From: Hirudo medicinalis
Taxonomy: Eukaryota > Annelida > Clitellata > Hirudinida > Hirudinidae
Direction: 5' to 3'
Assembly: GCA_011800805.1 (NCBI GenBank)
Contig: MPNW01000169.1
Span: 123,675 to 187,674 of the forward strand
DNA: 64,000 nt
In this document: in pieces, positions 12,811 to 24,264 of the stretch
Position numbering within the stretch: the first letter of the stretch is position 1
Layout: every line of letters begins with the position of its first letter
Translations under genes and position numbers: made by a program
The notes under the pieces: generated by a model
Database searches by the model: none
The model's input: the letters and a program-made list of their open reading frames with translations, nothing else
Told to the model about the DNA's origin: nothing

Positions 12811-14691
12811 ATGTCAGATAACAGCTTTGATGAAACTCTAAGCTCTTTGTTAAGAGGTTGATAAAGGATCTATCTGCGTATACAAAGGATCATTAGCTGC
12901 TATATTTGTTTTTGCTTCTTTCAGATGTTGTTGAATATTTGGAAGAACTAAAAAGTTTCAAATTAACAAAACAAGATATACTCAAGAAATCGAAACTTAT
13001 TGAAAAAATAAATAAAACCAGAGAGGATTACCCTCAGCTCAACTTGGGAAAAAATAATAATGGTTAGCCATTAAAACTAATATTATTAATAGTAAACTTA
13101 TTTAAATTGCTTGATTTTGATGATGTAGAATTCATCAAGGAAAGAAAGATGTCATCAGGGAGTCCAAGTGAGGAATTTTATGAAGATATTGGAACTGGGG
13201 AGGACCCCTGCAAGCAGCCATTAAATAAACATAAATCTTCTCCAGACCTTAGCGAAAATCAATCTTTATCTGAAGGTAATTGCCAGTGATTCACGACTAC
13301 TTCAATTAAATGGTATATGATCATTTATTTTCAGATTATACAATGAGAGGCTTTTTAATCAGGAAATCAGGTAATTTGTTATAAGTAAATTACTTATTTA
13401 ACACTTTCAGAAAATGTCCAGATTTTTCTATTTAAATAGCTGGGAAAAGCAAACTTGGCTTTGTCACAAAATTAAAAAATATTGTTGGGAAAAAGTTTTG
13501 TGTTGTGGAGAATGGATTGTTCTCCATTTTTGATAATGCTAGTAGCAAGAAACCTAGCTCTTCCTTCCATTTATCTGGTTTGCTTTAAGTTGATCAACAT
13601 TCATATAATTTCATTAATATCAATTAGTTTACTAATTAAAATCAGGCTATGAGGTAAAAGTTCCGAGTGGACAGAACAAGGAATTAGTTTTTGAATTAAT
13701 TTGTCCGGGCAGGAAATCATTTCAGGTTGGCTTTTAATGCTTAGTCATTTTACCATAAAATTCAATAATGTTGATTTTCAAAATGGTTTAGTTTGCGGCT
13801 GGAAGTAAAGCAGAATTCTTAAACTGGATCTCTTCATTGAAATCAGAAGTTCTGAAAAAAAATGGTAATATTTTAGAACTTAGTTTTTAGTTGCAGAATG
13901 TAGCTGAACTGGTTTGAAAGTTCTGAAGTCATTCATGGGCAAAATACAAAGTTAACAAAATATAATTAATTTGTAGGATCTCATCCTTCTGTTGGGTCAT
14001 CTGCTGACAACATTGATGATGATGCAAATGACGAATATGAAAGTGCTGGTCCCGAAGCAGCTGGTATCAGACGATAAATTAACTTACGTTTATCATACGT
14101 ATCAGACGTATAATATTGTATTTCATTTCATTTGCATACTGGACATCAGTAATAAATAAACAGTAAAAAGTAATAAGTGAACAGCATACAAAACTTGATA
14201 AACCAGTAAATTCATTGAATCCAGGTGAGGAATTGTACGATGATATTGCTGCTGATGCTGAGGAAACAACTAACAAACCATTGAAAGAAGAGCCAGCTCA
14301 AGACAATGATTTAGAAGAAATTTATGATGATATTGAGAACAGCTACCCCACTTCCATTCCTTCTCTGCAGCCTATCAAGCAAGCAAAACCACCACCAGCC
14401 ATGCCAAGTTCCAAAATTTCAAACAAATCCACAACTTTGCCAATCCCCCAAAGCAAGTCAGGAATAGTGAGTAGCAAAGATGGCCTTCCTTATGACAAAA
14501 TGTATTATGGCAAGTGGGATTGTTCAGGGGATGCCAAAGACGAACTCTCATTCGAACATGGAGAGATTATGACTGTCTTGAGTCAAGAATTTGACAATTT
14601 TGGATGGTGGGTGGCTGAATTGAGAGGAACAATTGGCCTTGTTCCAAGAGATTATCTTACTCCTGCATATGAGCTCATTCCTTCACGCTAA
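12811..14691 (+). CDS. Src kinase-associated phosphoprotein (SKAP1/2 family adaptor)
   Basis: Nine exons join in phase: 12811-12856, 12925-13062, 13129-13275, 13335-13370, 13440-13577, 13646-13725, 13792-13864, 13977-14063, 14225-14691, giving 403 residues (human SKAP2 359). The order is that of the family. An N-terminal helical dimerisation-like segment comes first. An acidic linker follows, then a PH domain from YTMRGFLIRKS to FLNWISSLKS. A second acidic linker with Tyr motifs precedes a C-terminal SH3 domain (KWDCSGDAKDELSFEHGE, then GWWVAEL and IGLVPRDYL). Tyr motifs EEFYEDI, EELYDDI and EEIYDDI resemble the phosphorylated YDDV/YEEL sites of SKAPs that bind Src-family SH2 domains. In vertebrates the family links ADAP and SFKs to integrin and actin control. 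An AATAAA at 14765-14770 is a likely polyadenylation signal. SKAP1 versus SKAP2 cannot be assigned. Confidence 0.9.
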
Positions 14692-15915
14692 ATATCCTTT
14701 ACATTTTGCCAATATTTTTCATGCTACCTTTCTTCCTACGCCTAAACAATCATGTCATTGTTTAAATAAAACTACTCATTGTGTTAAATCGAAATCAGCT
14801 GTTTTATCATTATTGTTACGAAAACGTTGAGAAGAGGTCAGTCCCCTGTTTGAGTTAATAATTACCTGGGTATTATATTTAAGTGAATTGTGTGTGGAGA
14901 ATAGTTTGAGATTTTCTGTAGGATGTTTTATAATTCATTATGTAAATTACTGTAAGGTGCACTTAACGAATAACGCGTATCATAATAAAATGTATCTTCT
15001 TTTAATTTGTATGTATACAATTTATTCGCTGTATTTGAACGTACACCCGAAACAAAATTTACTATTCACTATAAGACATTGTTTACTACTAAGTAACGAC
15101 CATTTACCGGCAGAAACCCCTTCATACTGCGCCTCTGACGCTATGCAAATGGTTATAAATTAACTATTATTATTATTATTATACTGAATCACGAATACTA
15201 CGTTTAGTGATAATAATATTATAATGTGCTTGTGTGGCGTGATTGGTGGTTCCACTTAAACAAAATTCCTCCTTCATTCATCAGGATGTCAACAATATTC
15301 TCATCGTGAACATGAAAATCTTTTCATAGTACTTAAAACTCTGGATTGAATTATTCGTTTCTCAGAAGTATGGGAAGCAACATTAAATCAAAAACACGAT
15401 TCCATCTGGAATTAAGATTATCCTCCTACGAATTAAGTGGCTCTCTAAAAATACAATGTAATGTCATATCAAGCCAGCTTGAAAAGAGAAAATCAAAAGC
15501 AGTAAGATTTAAATAAATCCCCACCAAAAAAAGTAAATTAGAAATAGAAAAAAATGCTAGAAATAGAAAATAAATTGGTATTGAATAATGTAATAAGTGC
15601 GATGTCTTGTGCTGCTTTACAGTATTCACACCGAGAGACTCCTGCCCAAAGCATTCAAAATCAGAAACAAATGTAATAACAACATAAACCTTACAATATG
15701 CTCAACTAATAAGAAGCAGATTAGGTGTCCACTGACGTATGAAGTGAATGTCATTGTTGTTACTGTTATTATTATTATTATTAATTGTTGTTATTAATAA
15801 TTTCGAACAGCCGCCGATTTTAGGACCGCCCATCTATCGTCCCATACCACTCAGAACTCTCCTCTAGTATGGTCTGACATCACCCATGAATATACTAATT
15901 AGCATATTTTCCAAC
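14692..15915. other. Intergenic region between the SKAP-type gene and the next gene
   Basis: AT-rich, with short ATT runs near 15165 and 15767. No frame here has a recognisable domain. The right end grades into the promoter of the gene at 16047. Confidence 0.5.
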
Positions 15916-15923
15916 TATATAAG
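15916..15923 (+). promoter_or_regulatory. TATA box of the gene starting at 16047
   Basis: TATATAAG lies about 130 bases upstream of the start codon, followed by GC-richer sequence. Transcription would be expected to begin near 15945-15950, giving a 5' UTR of about 100 bases. A canonical TATA box suggests tissue-restricted or inducible expression (inference). Confidence 0.55.
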
Positions 15924-16046
15924 CCCAGGACATGTGGAATCGCGAAATACCGGCGCGTGTTTTGCGATATTTGGTTGTCGTCCGGTCTCAATCGGTTTAT
16001 TGGAAGAGTGTTTAACTAATTTTCAAGAAGTAAATAGCCGGTAGCG

Positions 16047-17674
16047 ATGGATGGATTTTTAAGGCTCTTCTTCGGCAGTCTGTGCCTGGTTTGGTTACAG
16101 TTGGTTGCACCCGCACCCATTCACCACAAACCTGGTGTCTTGGAATCTATTGGCCATTGTGACGATGAGCAACGTAAACACATATCTCACCAGCTGGATG
16201 AGACGTTTAGAACGAAATTGCCTGTGTCTGACATGACTCTCCCTCCAAGCGAAACCAGCATTCAAATCTTCCTCTATGTTACTTACTACGTATTCAACTC
16301 TAAGGTGATATTCTTTTAAGATTTTATAAGTTATTTTGTTTATTCTTGGGGACTGCTATTCCAGTACTAAACCAGATGACTATATGGTTCCAAAATTCTA
16401 GGTCGCAGAGTTCGATATAAAGTCCGCTGAGCTCAGCTCCGAAGATAATATTCCTGCTTGGAGGATCAACAAAGCCTCAGTGAAAGTCTTGGGAGGATAC
16501 AAGTACAGCCACACGTGTTAGTAAACATGTTACACGTTACCCATTACCCATTCATTCTACTGATTTTATGTGAAAAATGCAATTTAGTGTCTAATTTGAT
16601 AAGTTGTTTTTCATACGCAATGTTTAAAGTTGACAATTTATTTGTTGTTTGCAGTTAGCTCTGACTCTGGTACCTATGAGCTGACTATGGACCATGTCAA
16701 AATGTACTTGATCGGCAACAAGTGTCAGATTGACCTAGGAAAGCCGAACAAGGAATTCAGCGGGAGTACGGCAAACTGGGGCTACAAAACCTACATTAAG
16801 TGAGCCACTTTATATTTTGATGGTTGACTTGATTTGTTTCTATTGGACATTTATTTATATTTATAGCTTGGGCAGCCCCAAGCTAAACATTTATGCATTT
16901 GATTTGGAACACCTTTTTGTTGTCAGAGAGAAAAGTTAAACCTGTTGCTCTTTGTTGCAGGGGTACATCGAAAGATGATGATAACAAGGATTTGAAAGAA
17001 AAACTTTGCCATTATGTCAAGAAGGTCTTTCATGAGGTGATGGCAAAGGCTTCATGTCCATCAAAAACAGTGAGTCTCCAGTAGTCTGATTGATGTTTTT
17101 GGATCAAAATATTAGGTGTTAGTGCCCTCATGTATTGAGTATTGAATATCATGTGTTGAGTTAGTAAAAATTAAAGGTAGAAAATTTTTGGCTACGAAAG
17201 TAAAGTGAACTTTTTTGCTCTCAGACGACGACGATCGTCCCCAGCACGTCTTCTGTGCCTCCCATGCCAATTGAGATCTCCATGCCTTCAGAAAAGGAAG
17301 ATCCTAAAGTGCCTGGAGCAGAGGAACCGTCCTCGACCGAGGGGCCTCTGCCTTCGCCACACTCCTTCGAGGGGATTCCCTCGTCACCTACCGAAGACAC
17401 TCGCCCGCAGACGGACGAGCCGGTCGTTTCATCGACGGCAGTCTACCCGCCTCTCATAAATGAAGACGCTCATCCCAAAGGCTTTGAATACGACAGCTTC
17501 CCCAACGACGAGCCTCTCTACATTCCCGGTTATTCGCCTTTTGTCGACGAGGAGACGAGCAAGTCCAAGGGCTCCCCGAACTCGGCTTCGAAACGATCCG
17601 GCCTGATCGTCGTCGTCGCCTTCACGGCCTTCGTCTCTGTCTTCATTAGGCACTCGTTTTGTTTCAACTCTTAG
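16047..17674 (+). CDS. Unrecognised secreted or membrane-anchored protein with Pro/Ser/Glu-rich stalk
   Basis: Five exons join in phase: 16047-16304, 16402-16516, 16655-16799, 16961-17069, 17225-17674, giving 358 residues. The N-terminus is a clear signal peptide (LRLFFGSLCLVWLQLVAPAP). The next 190 residues form a Cys-poor module with four Cys (contexts GHCDD, NKCQI, KLCHY, ASCPS) and alternating hydrophobic stretches such as YELTMDHVKMYLIG. The last exon encodes a long Pro/Ser/Thr/Glu-rich stalk and then a hydrophobic segment (SGLIVVVAFTAFVSVFI) nine residues before the stop, either a GPI-attachment signal or a single membrane span. I recognise no family. The TATA box and signal peptide suggest a regulated cell-surface protein. 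It is convergent with the gene at 18198-23272. Confidence 0.75.
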
Positions 17675-18197
17675 GGAAGGATTAACGTTACCGAATTGTA
17701 CAGACAGTTTCATGAAAGAGCTAATGTTTCTATTTTTGTATGTCTTGTCAGCTTTTGTTTTTGTTCCTGCTTTCGTTCGGGTGGCTTCGATTTCCGTGGA
17801 ATGGTTGCCACTCCAGTACTTGAACACTTGTTAAGGGAATGTGCCAGCTTCGCAAATCTGACTTATTTATTTTCCAGTCTCGAATCCTAATATTGTCAGA
17901 GTTGTGCAATGTAGACATTTTTTTTTTTTTTGATATATTTATTGTCTACATGTTTCTCAACGTTCGTTTCTGAAGCATTCGTCCGAGGTCATCGGCAGTG
18001 CGCACGTCTCGATCACGATGCTCACATTTTTTTCATCTGAATAGGAAGTATATTGAGTTAAAACACATTGAAAAACATGACAAAAAGCATCAAATTGTAA
18101 ATAAAAGTCTTGAAAAACCTATGTCTAAACCTATGTTGCCCACGAGAGGATGTCTCCATATCTGTTGCATCTGAGTGGTTTGGTGGTGTCCACTGTG
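17675..18197. other. Convergent 3' region
   Basis: Between two stop codons. A poly-T run lies at about 17920-17930. An AATAAA at about 18100 could end the upstream (+) transcript. Nothing coding is visible. Confidence 0.45.
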
Positions 18198-20442
18198 TTA
18201 GCGTACAGCTCCATTGTGCGAAGGTGTTTGGCCAGCTGCGGTGTTTATCAGTTTCGTCAATTGCAAATCGAACGGTTTGTGCTTTGAACTGCGAGCTCAG
18301 TTCGTTTGGTGAGTTTTAGCTTGTGAAATAATGTGGTAATTGAGGACCTAACTCACCGATATGTGATCGTGGAGATGCATTCGGACGAGTTTGGAATAAA
18401 GGCAGTGGTGTCTTCTTGATGACGGCTGGTAATGATTACCTCTGAATTTGCTTGATGTTGTTATCTTTGGCAGAGATATGGCGTAGTCATTGGTGAAGCT
18501 GTTAAAAGTTAAGTTGTTAAAATTTAGTTTTAAAAAGGTACTGGAATTGTTTAAAGCTACTGACCTGTCTTCTCCATTAGTGGCAGGAGAAAAGGTATTA
18601 AATTTATTGCTATTTCCTGATGTTTGGTTGGTCAATGTGGAGGACATTAAAGATGATCCAGAATTTGGTTTTGACCCTTTTGGACTGAAAATATTGTTTC
18701 ACGTTCAGTGATTCATTCAAAACCAGGTCAAAGTTTAATTTAAGTGATAAATTCGTAGCTTAGCTAAAGACCTTCTCAGATTCTAGCTAGTTGTTAATAA
18801 TCTAAATCAAAGTCAAAATAAGTATAAATGTTATCAAAATTATTCACCAGCTTTGTCGAGCCAACTCAACTCCTGCACTGTGAATCTAGAGTAAGATCGA
18901 ACATTGCACTAAGTTTCAACTAGAGTCGCATAACTGAAATAATAGCATGAATCCATACCCTGTTAATCCCTTCGATGCTGGGCAGTTTTGACATTTTTTC
19001 GATTCTATCGGCCGACACGCTCCGCGCATTGCAAACATTTTTCCAATTTCTTCCAATTACGTGACCACCATTGTCTTCCTTCTTGTGAAGCATCAGATGA
19101 TGTCCTTGGGATTGAGATTCCGTAGACTTTGAGTTACTCTGAGTTATAAATTTCATCGGAGAATACACATGGACCTCGTCATCACCAGAAAGCTTGTTAC
19201 GTTTCACGATTCCCACATAGGTTATTGTTTTGGTCTTGAATTCTTGTTTATTCTGTACAATATTGTTTTAGTATAACAATAGCAATAGATAACATTAACG
19301 AAAGATTCAAAATCAAATAACAACACTTATTAACGACAAAGGTGATTCTCAAAGGAGAACCTTTTTTGATACATTCCTCATCACCTCAAGTATGAACGGA
19401 CTGCAAATTAAACAATCTACCAAGCACCATTTTCAAGAATTCTTGATTTCATCTACATGTAAAAATTCACTTGTTTATCAGCTTCAAGAATGTTTTCGTT
19501 GTCATTGACAACGTCATACATCTCTGCTTTTCTTTCGTTCTCAAAATCTGTCGATGAATAAAGACGAAATCGAAATAATTTAAATAATCAAAACATATTT
19601 TATTTGTAGAATGTTTAATTTAATTATTCTACTTTCTGTGTTTGGACATGAGAAAATACTGACGAAGAGAGTTTGGAGATGTAATAAGGAGTCCCTTTTA
19701 TCAAGGCTATAATATCGCAACATAACTTGTAACATTAATTATGGTTGCTATTAAATCACAAAGGCAAAAATACATATCTAACCCGTTCTAGTCTTAATTT
19801 TTCGTATGATGAGGATTGATTCATCTTCGTTATTGGCTGCTTGTTTTAACGAATCCCATTCAATTTCCTTGCTTTTGTTACTTGAGCGTTCGACAACTGG
19901 GGATTCTTCCTTATGGTCTGAGTCGTTTTGCTGGCAGAGTTTTATTCTGAAGTTCACTTCGGGAGTGGTTGAAAGCTGTTGTTTACGTCGAATTGTTGAA
20001 TTTGTCTTCATTTTCTTAACTTCTGATGTTTTATTGCACATTTTGCTGTTTTTTGTTCGATCAAGGGTTTGTTCGAGTCCAGTTTCTGTAGATCCAATAT
20101 CTGCTTTTATCTTTCCGCATGCAGATGCGTCTTCCTCCACAAAATTTTTGAATTCTGATTCTGGTTGGCCTGCCTGCGAAATTATGAGCCTATTAATTGA
20201 TAACAAAGCCGGTTAATGAGAATAGTGAGTTAGCTAGTTCATTGACAACCGTTATTAAGACAATAACGTTATTAATTACATATTTTATTTACCTATTTTA
20301 ACCATAGTTATCTTACCCCTAGAAAATCATCATACGCTTCATCTTCTTCAAGAACTTCATCAAGATCACCGGATATTTTCAGAAGTTTATCGCTGCCATC
20401 TTTGTGGCCGTGCTGACGATAACTGTAATGATCTCGGAGATT

Positions 20443-20476
<34 letters not shown>

Positions 20477-21670
20477 CCCCCACAGAATGCTGCACGTTCC
20501 TCATCACGTTTCTTTGCAGACGACTCAAGCATTCCATTGTTGCTCTCAATATTTCTTTCTAAGGATGCACTGTCATGGTCTAAATCACTTAGCTGATGTG
20601 GGGTTTGTTCGCTATTTGACATCTGAAGATCTGCATAACGGGAAAAATTATGACTTACGATGTATAGATATAATAATTTTTAATTAGAATAATTAAGATA
20701 TCTATATTCTATTTACATCTCCGTTCAAAATGTCCAACCGTCACTTTTTCTAATGAAAAATCCACCGCTCTCCACAGATGGAAGCACTTCATCTTCCTGC
20801 GAATGCATGCATTTTTGAGGGTTAATTGCGAAATATTATTGCAATAAAATGATTTTTGTGAATATAAAAAGTATTTCTTCTGCTTAACAATATAAACGAT
20901 CAATTAAAGATAGATTTATTGTATTATTAACGAATTAAATGTTAGCTTGGAGGAATTATTATATTTATTGGTTATTAAAATAAACAGGTTTGTCAGTCAA
21001 TTGCAAGATGTCTGAAGTAATTAAAAATTAAAAATAATATTAAAAACTGCATTCTTGGATCCAATTATTCACGAGTTTCTAATGCCTTAATTTCCCTCGC
21101 ACAACTTTCATGAATAATGAACCTGGAAAGTCTTTTTTACGACCTTTCAAACAATATTTATTTGGATATTTGGTCTCGTGTCAACTGCGTGTTAAGATTG
21201 AAATATGGGAAAGTCAAGCGTGCATCACAGCTCAATGATGCAGTAATGTATGCTATTCAGTTTAGGAAGGTGACTTAAGAAATTGCTGTAAGTGCACTAA
21301 ATAAGAATCTATAACACAACACAACACAACACAACACAACACAACATAACATAACATAACATAACATAATTATTTTTAGAGGTTAAGACCGAGATCCGTG
21401 TAATTAATAACCACTCTATTCCACGAGCATCCATAAATTATTATTTCATTAATTACATTTCAATTTATTCAATAATTTGTAATTAAATATCACGGAATGA
21501 AGAGCGAGAGAAAATGCACTGATGGGATGATATTTCACCTTTATGACTTCGAGTGGATCATCGACCAACGGAGTCTTTGAATGAAAAAAAAAACAATTTT
21601 ATGAACAAACTGCTCATCTATTTTTGTGAACATTTATTTTTACGTTTATCAAGTTAACGAAATTCGTTAA

Positions 21671-21706
<36 letters not shown>

Positions 21707-23272
21707 GTAAATAAATATTACGAAATAATATTCAATGTACTCACTTCACGAATCAGCGTGTCCACTTCGGAGAAGGAAATTTTCTCCTGGAAAGAAAATA
21801 ATAACACAATAATCACAAAATTGTGATTAAAATACATTATTTTTCCGAAATACTTTTAAAGGAATAAAAAGAAATGATCAGATTACTACAAAAGATAAAT
21901 TGGTTTTCAATAATCGCATTTTTAGGCAAACACCTTTCTGTACTTGGACTTTGAAGATGTTCTCCTCCCGACAATGGAGTCTCCTCCTCTCTGATCAATG
22001 GATCCGATCGAAATAAACGGGTCTGCAAACGGCAAGTGCCAGTGCTCATCAGCATCGCATCCGTTTTGAAATTCCTTGTTGGCTTCGACCAACGTCTGGA
22101 AATCGAGCGACGATGATTTTTATGTCTCACTCCACACCCATCATCCGTCGTCTTAATGCAAAGTTTGTTTTACTTAAGATGATCTAATTCATTTGTGAGG
22201 TCCATTTTCAACTTTACAAAATGTCCGCCAGCTGCACGATTGACATCATTAAACTTGAAGCTCATATTTTGACCTATGAATGATGCACATTTTTGATTTT
22301 AAAAATAATTTGCATCACCTTGTGATTGTCGCTTGCCAATGCATGGCTTTCATTTTTCACGCGTGGATTGTATGTTCCCAATCTTTTCTTAATGACAGAG
22401 TTGGGGATGTAACCTGAGAGGTCGTCAAAGTAGTACTTAAATTGGCATGTTTTAATAAAAATCAAAATTAAACAAGAAGTTAATTTTAAATGCTGTTTTA
22501 CAGAGTAATGCCACCCCCACGCTCCCAAAGACAAGGCGGGTGGCCGTGCGAAATCCTATACGACAATTGTACTAATGGCATCATTGAATACAGAATTGCA
22601 ACAACTTGCTGCTGACCTCATTAAGGATGCAAGTGAAATTCTATACTTCGAAATCTTCATGAGTTTCTCAAATTGATGGATTACGGCAACTTGTCGTACC
22701 TAGTTTCACGCGGAACATCTCATCCCATCTCCAAAGTAATCGCAATTTAAAACCACCTCACCATCCGGCGCAATTGGATATTTTATTCTCTGTTCTTCCA
22801 GCCATTTTTGTCTTTCTTCTTCTTTCCTCTTCTTCGCTTCCTCCTCGTCTTCCTCTTCATCTTTTTTTGCAATGTTTTCGTTTACCACTTGATCAACTGT
22901 CACCCTTTCTTCCTTCTTGGCTGGCTGGTTCTTTTGCAACCCGGATGGTTTTTTTTCTACAAAGTAGATCGGACAGTATAAACTATCACAAAATTACTTA
23001 GTATTAAGATTCCAACACATCCTTAATCTTGTTGTGTGTGCCAAGTTCCACTCGACATCGCAACGGTTTGATCCACACAGGATCATTAGTAAGACAAGTA
23101 AAATTGCATCATAGCGTCCAAATGTCATTTGTTATCATGGTGCGCTTTCATTGTTGCTCGGTTTATTGAACCTGCAATGAGCACGAAGCCATAGAAATTT
23201 GAACTCACGAAGAGATTTCCCGAACCTTTGCTTCTGGTTTTTGTTCGTGACTTTGTTGTTGTGGGGAGCCAT
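18198..23272 (-). CDS. Unrecognised large multi-exon protein with coiled coil and Asp-rich run
   Basis: A chain of exons runs from 23272 to 18198: 23272-23209, 22956-22762, 22435-22319, about 22253-22218, 22095-21934, 21786-21745, 21574-21539, 20796-20745, 20630-20317, 20173-19783, 19547-19471, 19252-18959, 18885-18848, 18684-18565, 18498-18440, 18414-18357, 18288-18198. From 22095 onward every donor and acceptor agrees in phase and all frames stay open to a TAA. The joins between 22762 and 22218 are unsettled: one exon may be missing. The start MAPHNNKVTNK is basic. Exon 2 is a Glu/Lys-rich coiled coil (EEEARKKR-like) ending WLEEQRIKYPIAPDG. A later exon has a run of ten Asp, from a GAT repeat. 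The rest is polar and probably disordered, with no known domain. The exon at 20173-19783 has a stop shortly after its end, so the gene could be read wrongly as two. I cannot assign a function. Confidence 0.6.
21314..21369. repeat. Pentanucleotide microsatellite (CACAA)n/(CATAA)n
   Basis: Tandem CACAA units pass into CATAA units in an intron of the large minus-strand gene. Confidence 0.9.
21671..21707. repeat. (ATT)n microsatellite
   Basis: Uninterrupted ATT units in an intron of the large minus-strand gene. Confidence 0.9.
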
Positions 23273-24264
23273 GATGATTATGATAGTTTACTATTGAAAG
23301 CAATATTGAAATGCTTACATGTTGTTACAATTCCAACTCATAATTCTCTCCCAAATATCGACTATCCACGGATCTAAGTATCCAGCTGTTGCTCAATGCC
23401 TGGCAACTGTATACAACAACGTCGACTTCCTTGGAAACAACCACGTGCCTGAAGCACCGACTTGAAGTGGAGGATCATTTTATCTCCGATTCTTGCGATC
23501 CTTCCTTGTTGACATTTCATCGTTCGCGAAATTTTTCTTCATTTCAACGTTATTCCACCTCGTGTCTCATTTCATACGTTGGAACGAGTCCATTTTGTAG
23601 CGCTGTTTGCAGAGTGTAAACACGAGTTTCTAATCGATGAGCCCGCATCGTACGATCATTCTCTCTCAGACTAAATAGTTTTGTCTTGTCGTGAAACATA
23701 CTAAAGTTCTTTTTGTTTTTTTTTTAGATGCTGATAATTAGTTTTTCGTTGCAATTCACCACAGTACTTCATACTTCATACAAAGTCCACTTTTCCAGAC
23801 TATGGGTAATTATGATGAGTGGTGCTCAGAAAGTTGCTTTAACAAATGACTTGTTGCGCATTCACATAACTTCTCAAGACGTGCGCATAATAATAAAAAG
23901 CTTTAGGCCTTTAATAATTTTTAATTTTTTGGCCTTTAATAATGATAACCGATATCTGATATTTCCTCAAATGTCAAGATGCTGAAACAATTCAGAATAC
24001 ATTTTCCTTTTCCTAGAGTTAATTCTATCGAAGCAACAAAAGATGTCCATTGCATTAGCAAATTGATTAGCAGCATTTACGAGGCAATAAACAAGACATA
24101 GGAATTTATTCAGCTGAATTGTTACACTGTAAAACATCGATACACTCGAAGGTGTCGCTCAGCACCCTCTCCAAGTTGAAGCAGTCTGTTTGTTGACTAG
24201 CAGAATGAAAGACTACAAATTTGTCATTTGAACGGCTCAGAAAGTCTCAAGAGAATGTCTCATC
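23273..24264. other. Intergenic region before the GPCR gene 3' end
   Basis: About 1 kb between the start codon of the large minus-strand gene and the stop codon of the GPCR. It must contain the promoter of the former and the 3' UTR of the latter. Frames at 23389-23619 and 23728-23985 show no domain. Confidence 0.45.

Noticed and set aside
21837..22130. Alternative frame beginning MRHKNHRRSISRRWSKPTRNF
   Set aside because: It overlaps an exon whose other frame joins in phase with both the previous and the following exons (TLVEANKEF... to KYRK|EKISF).
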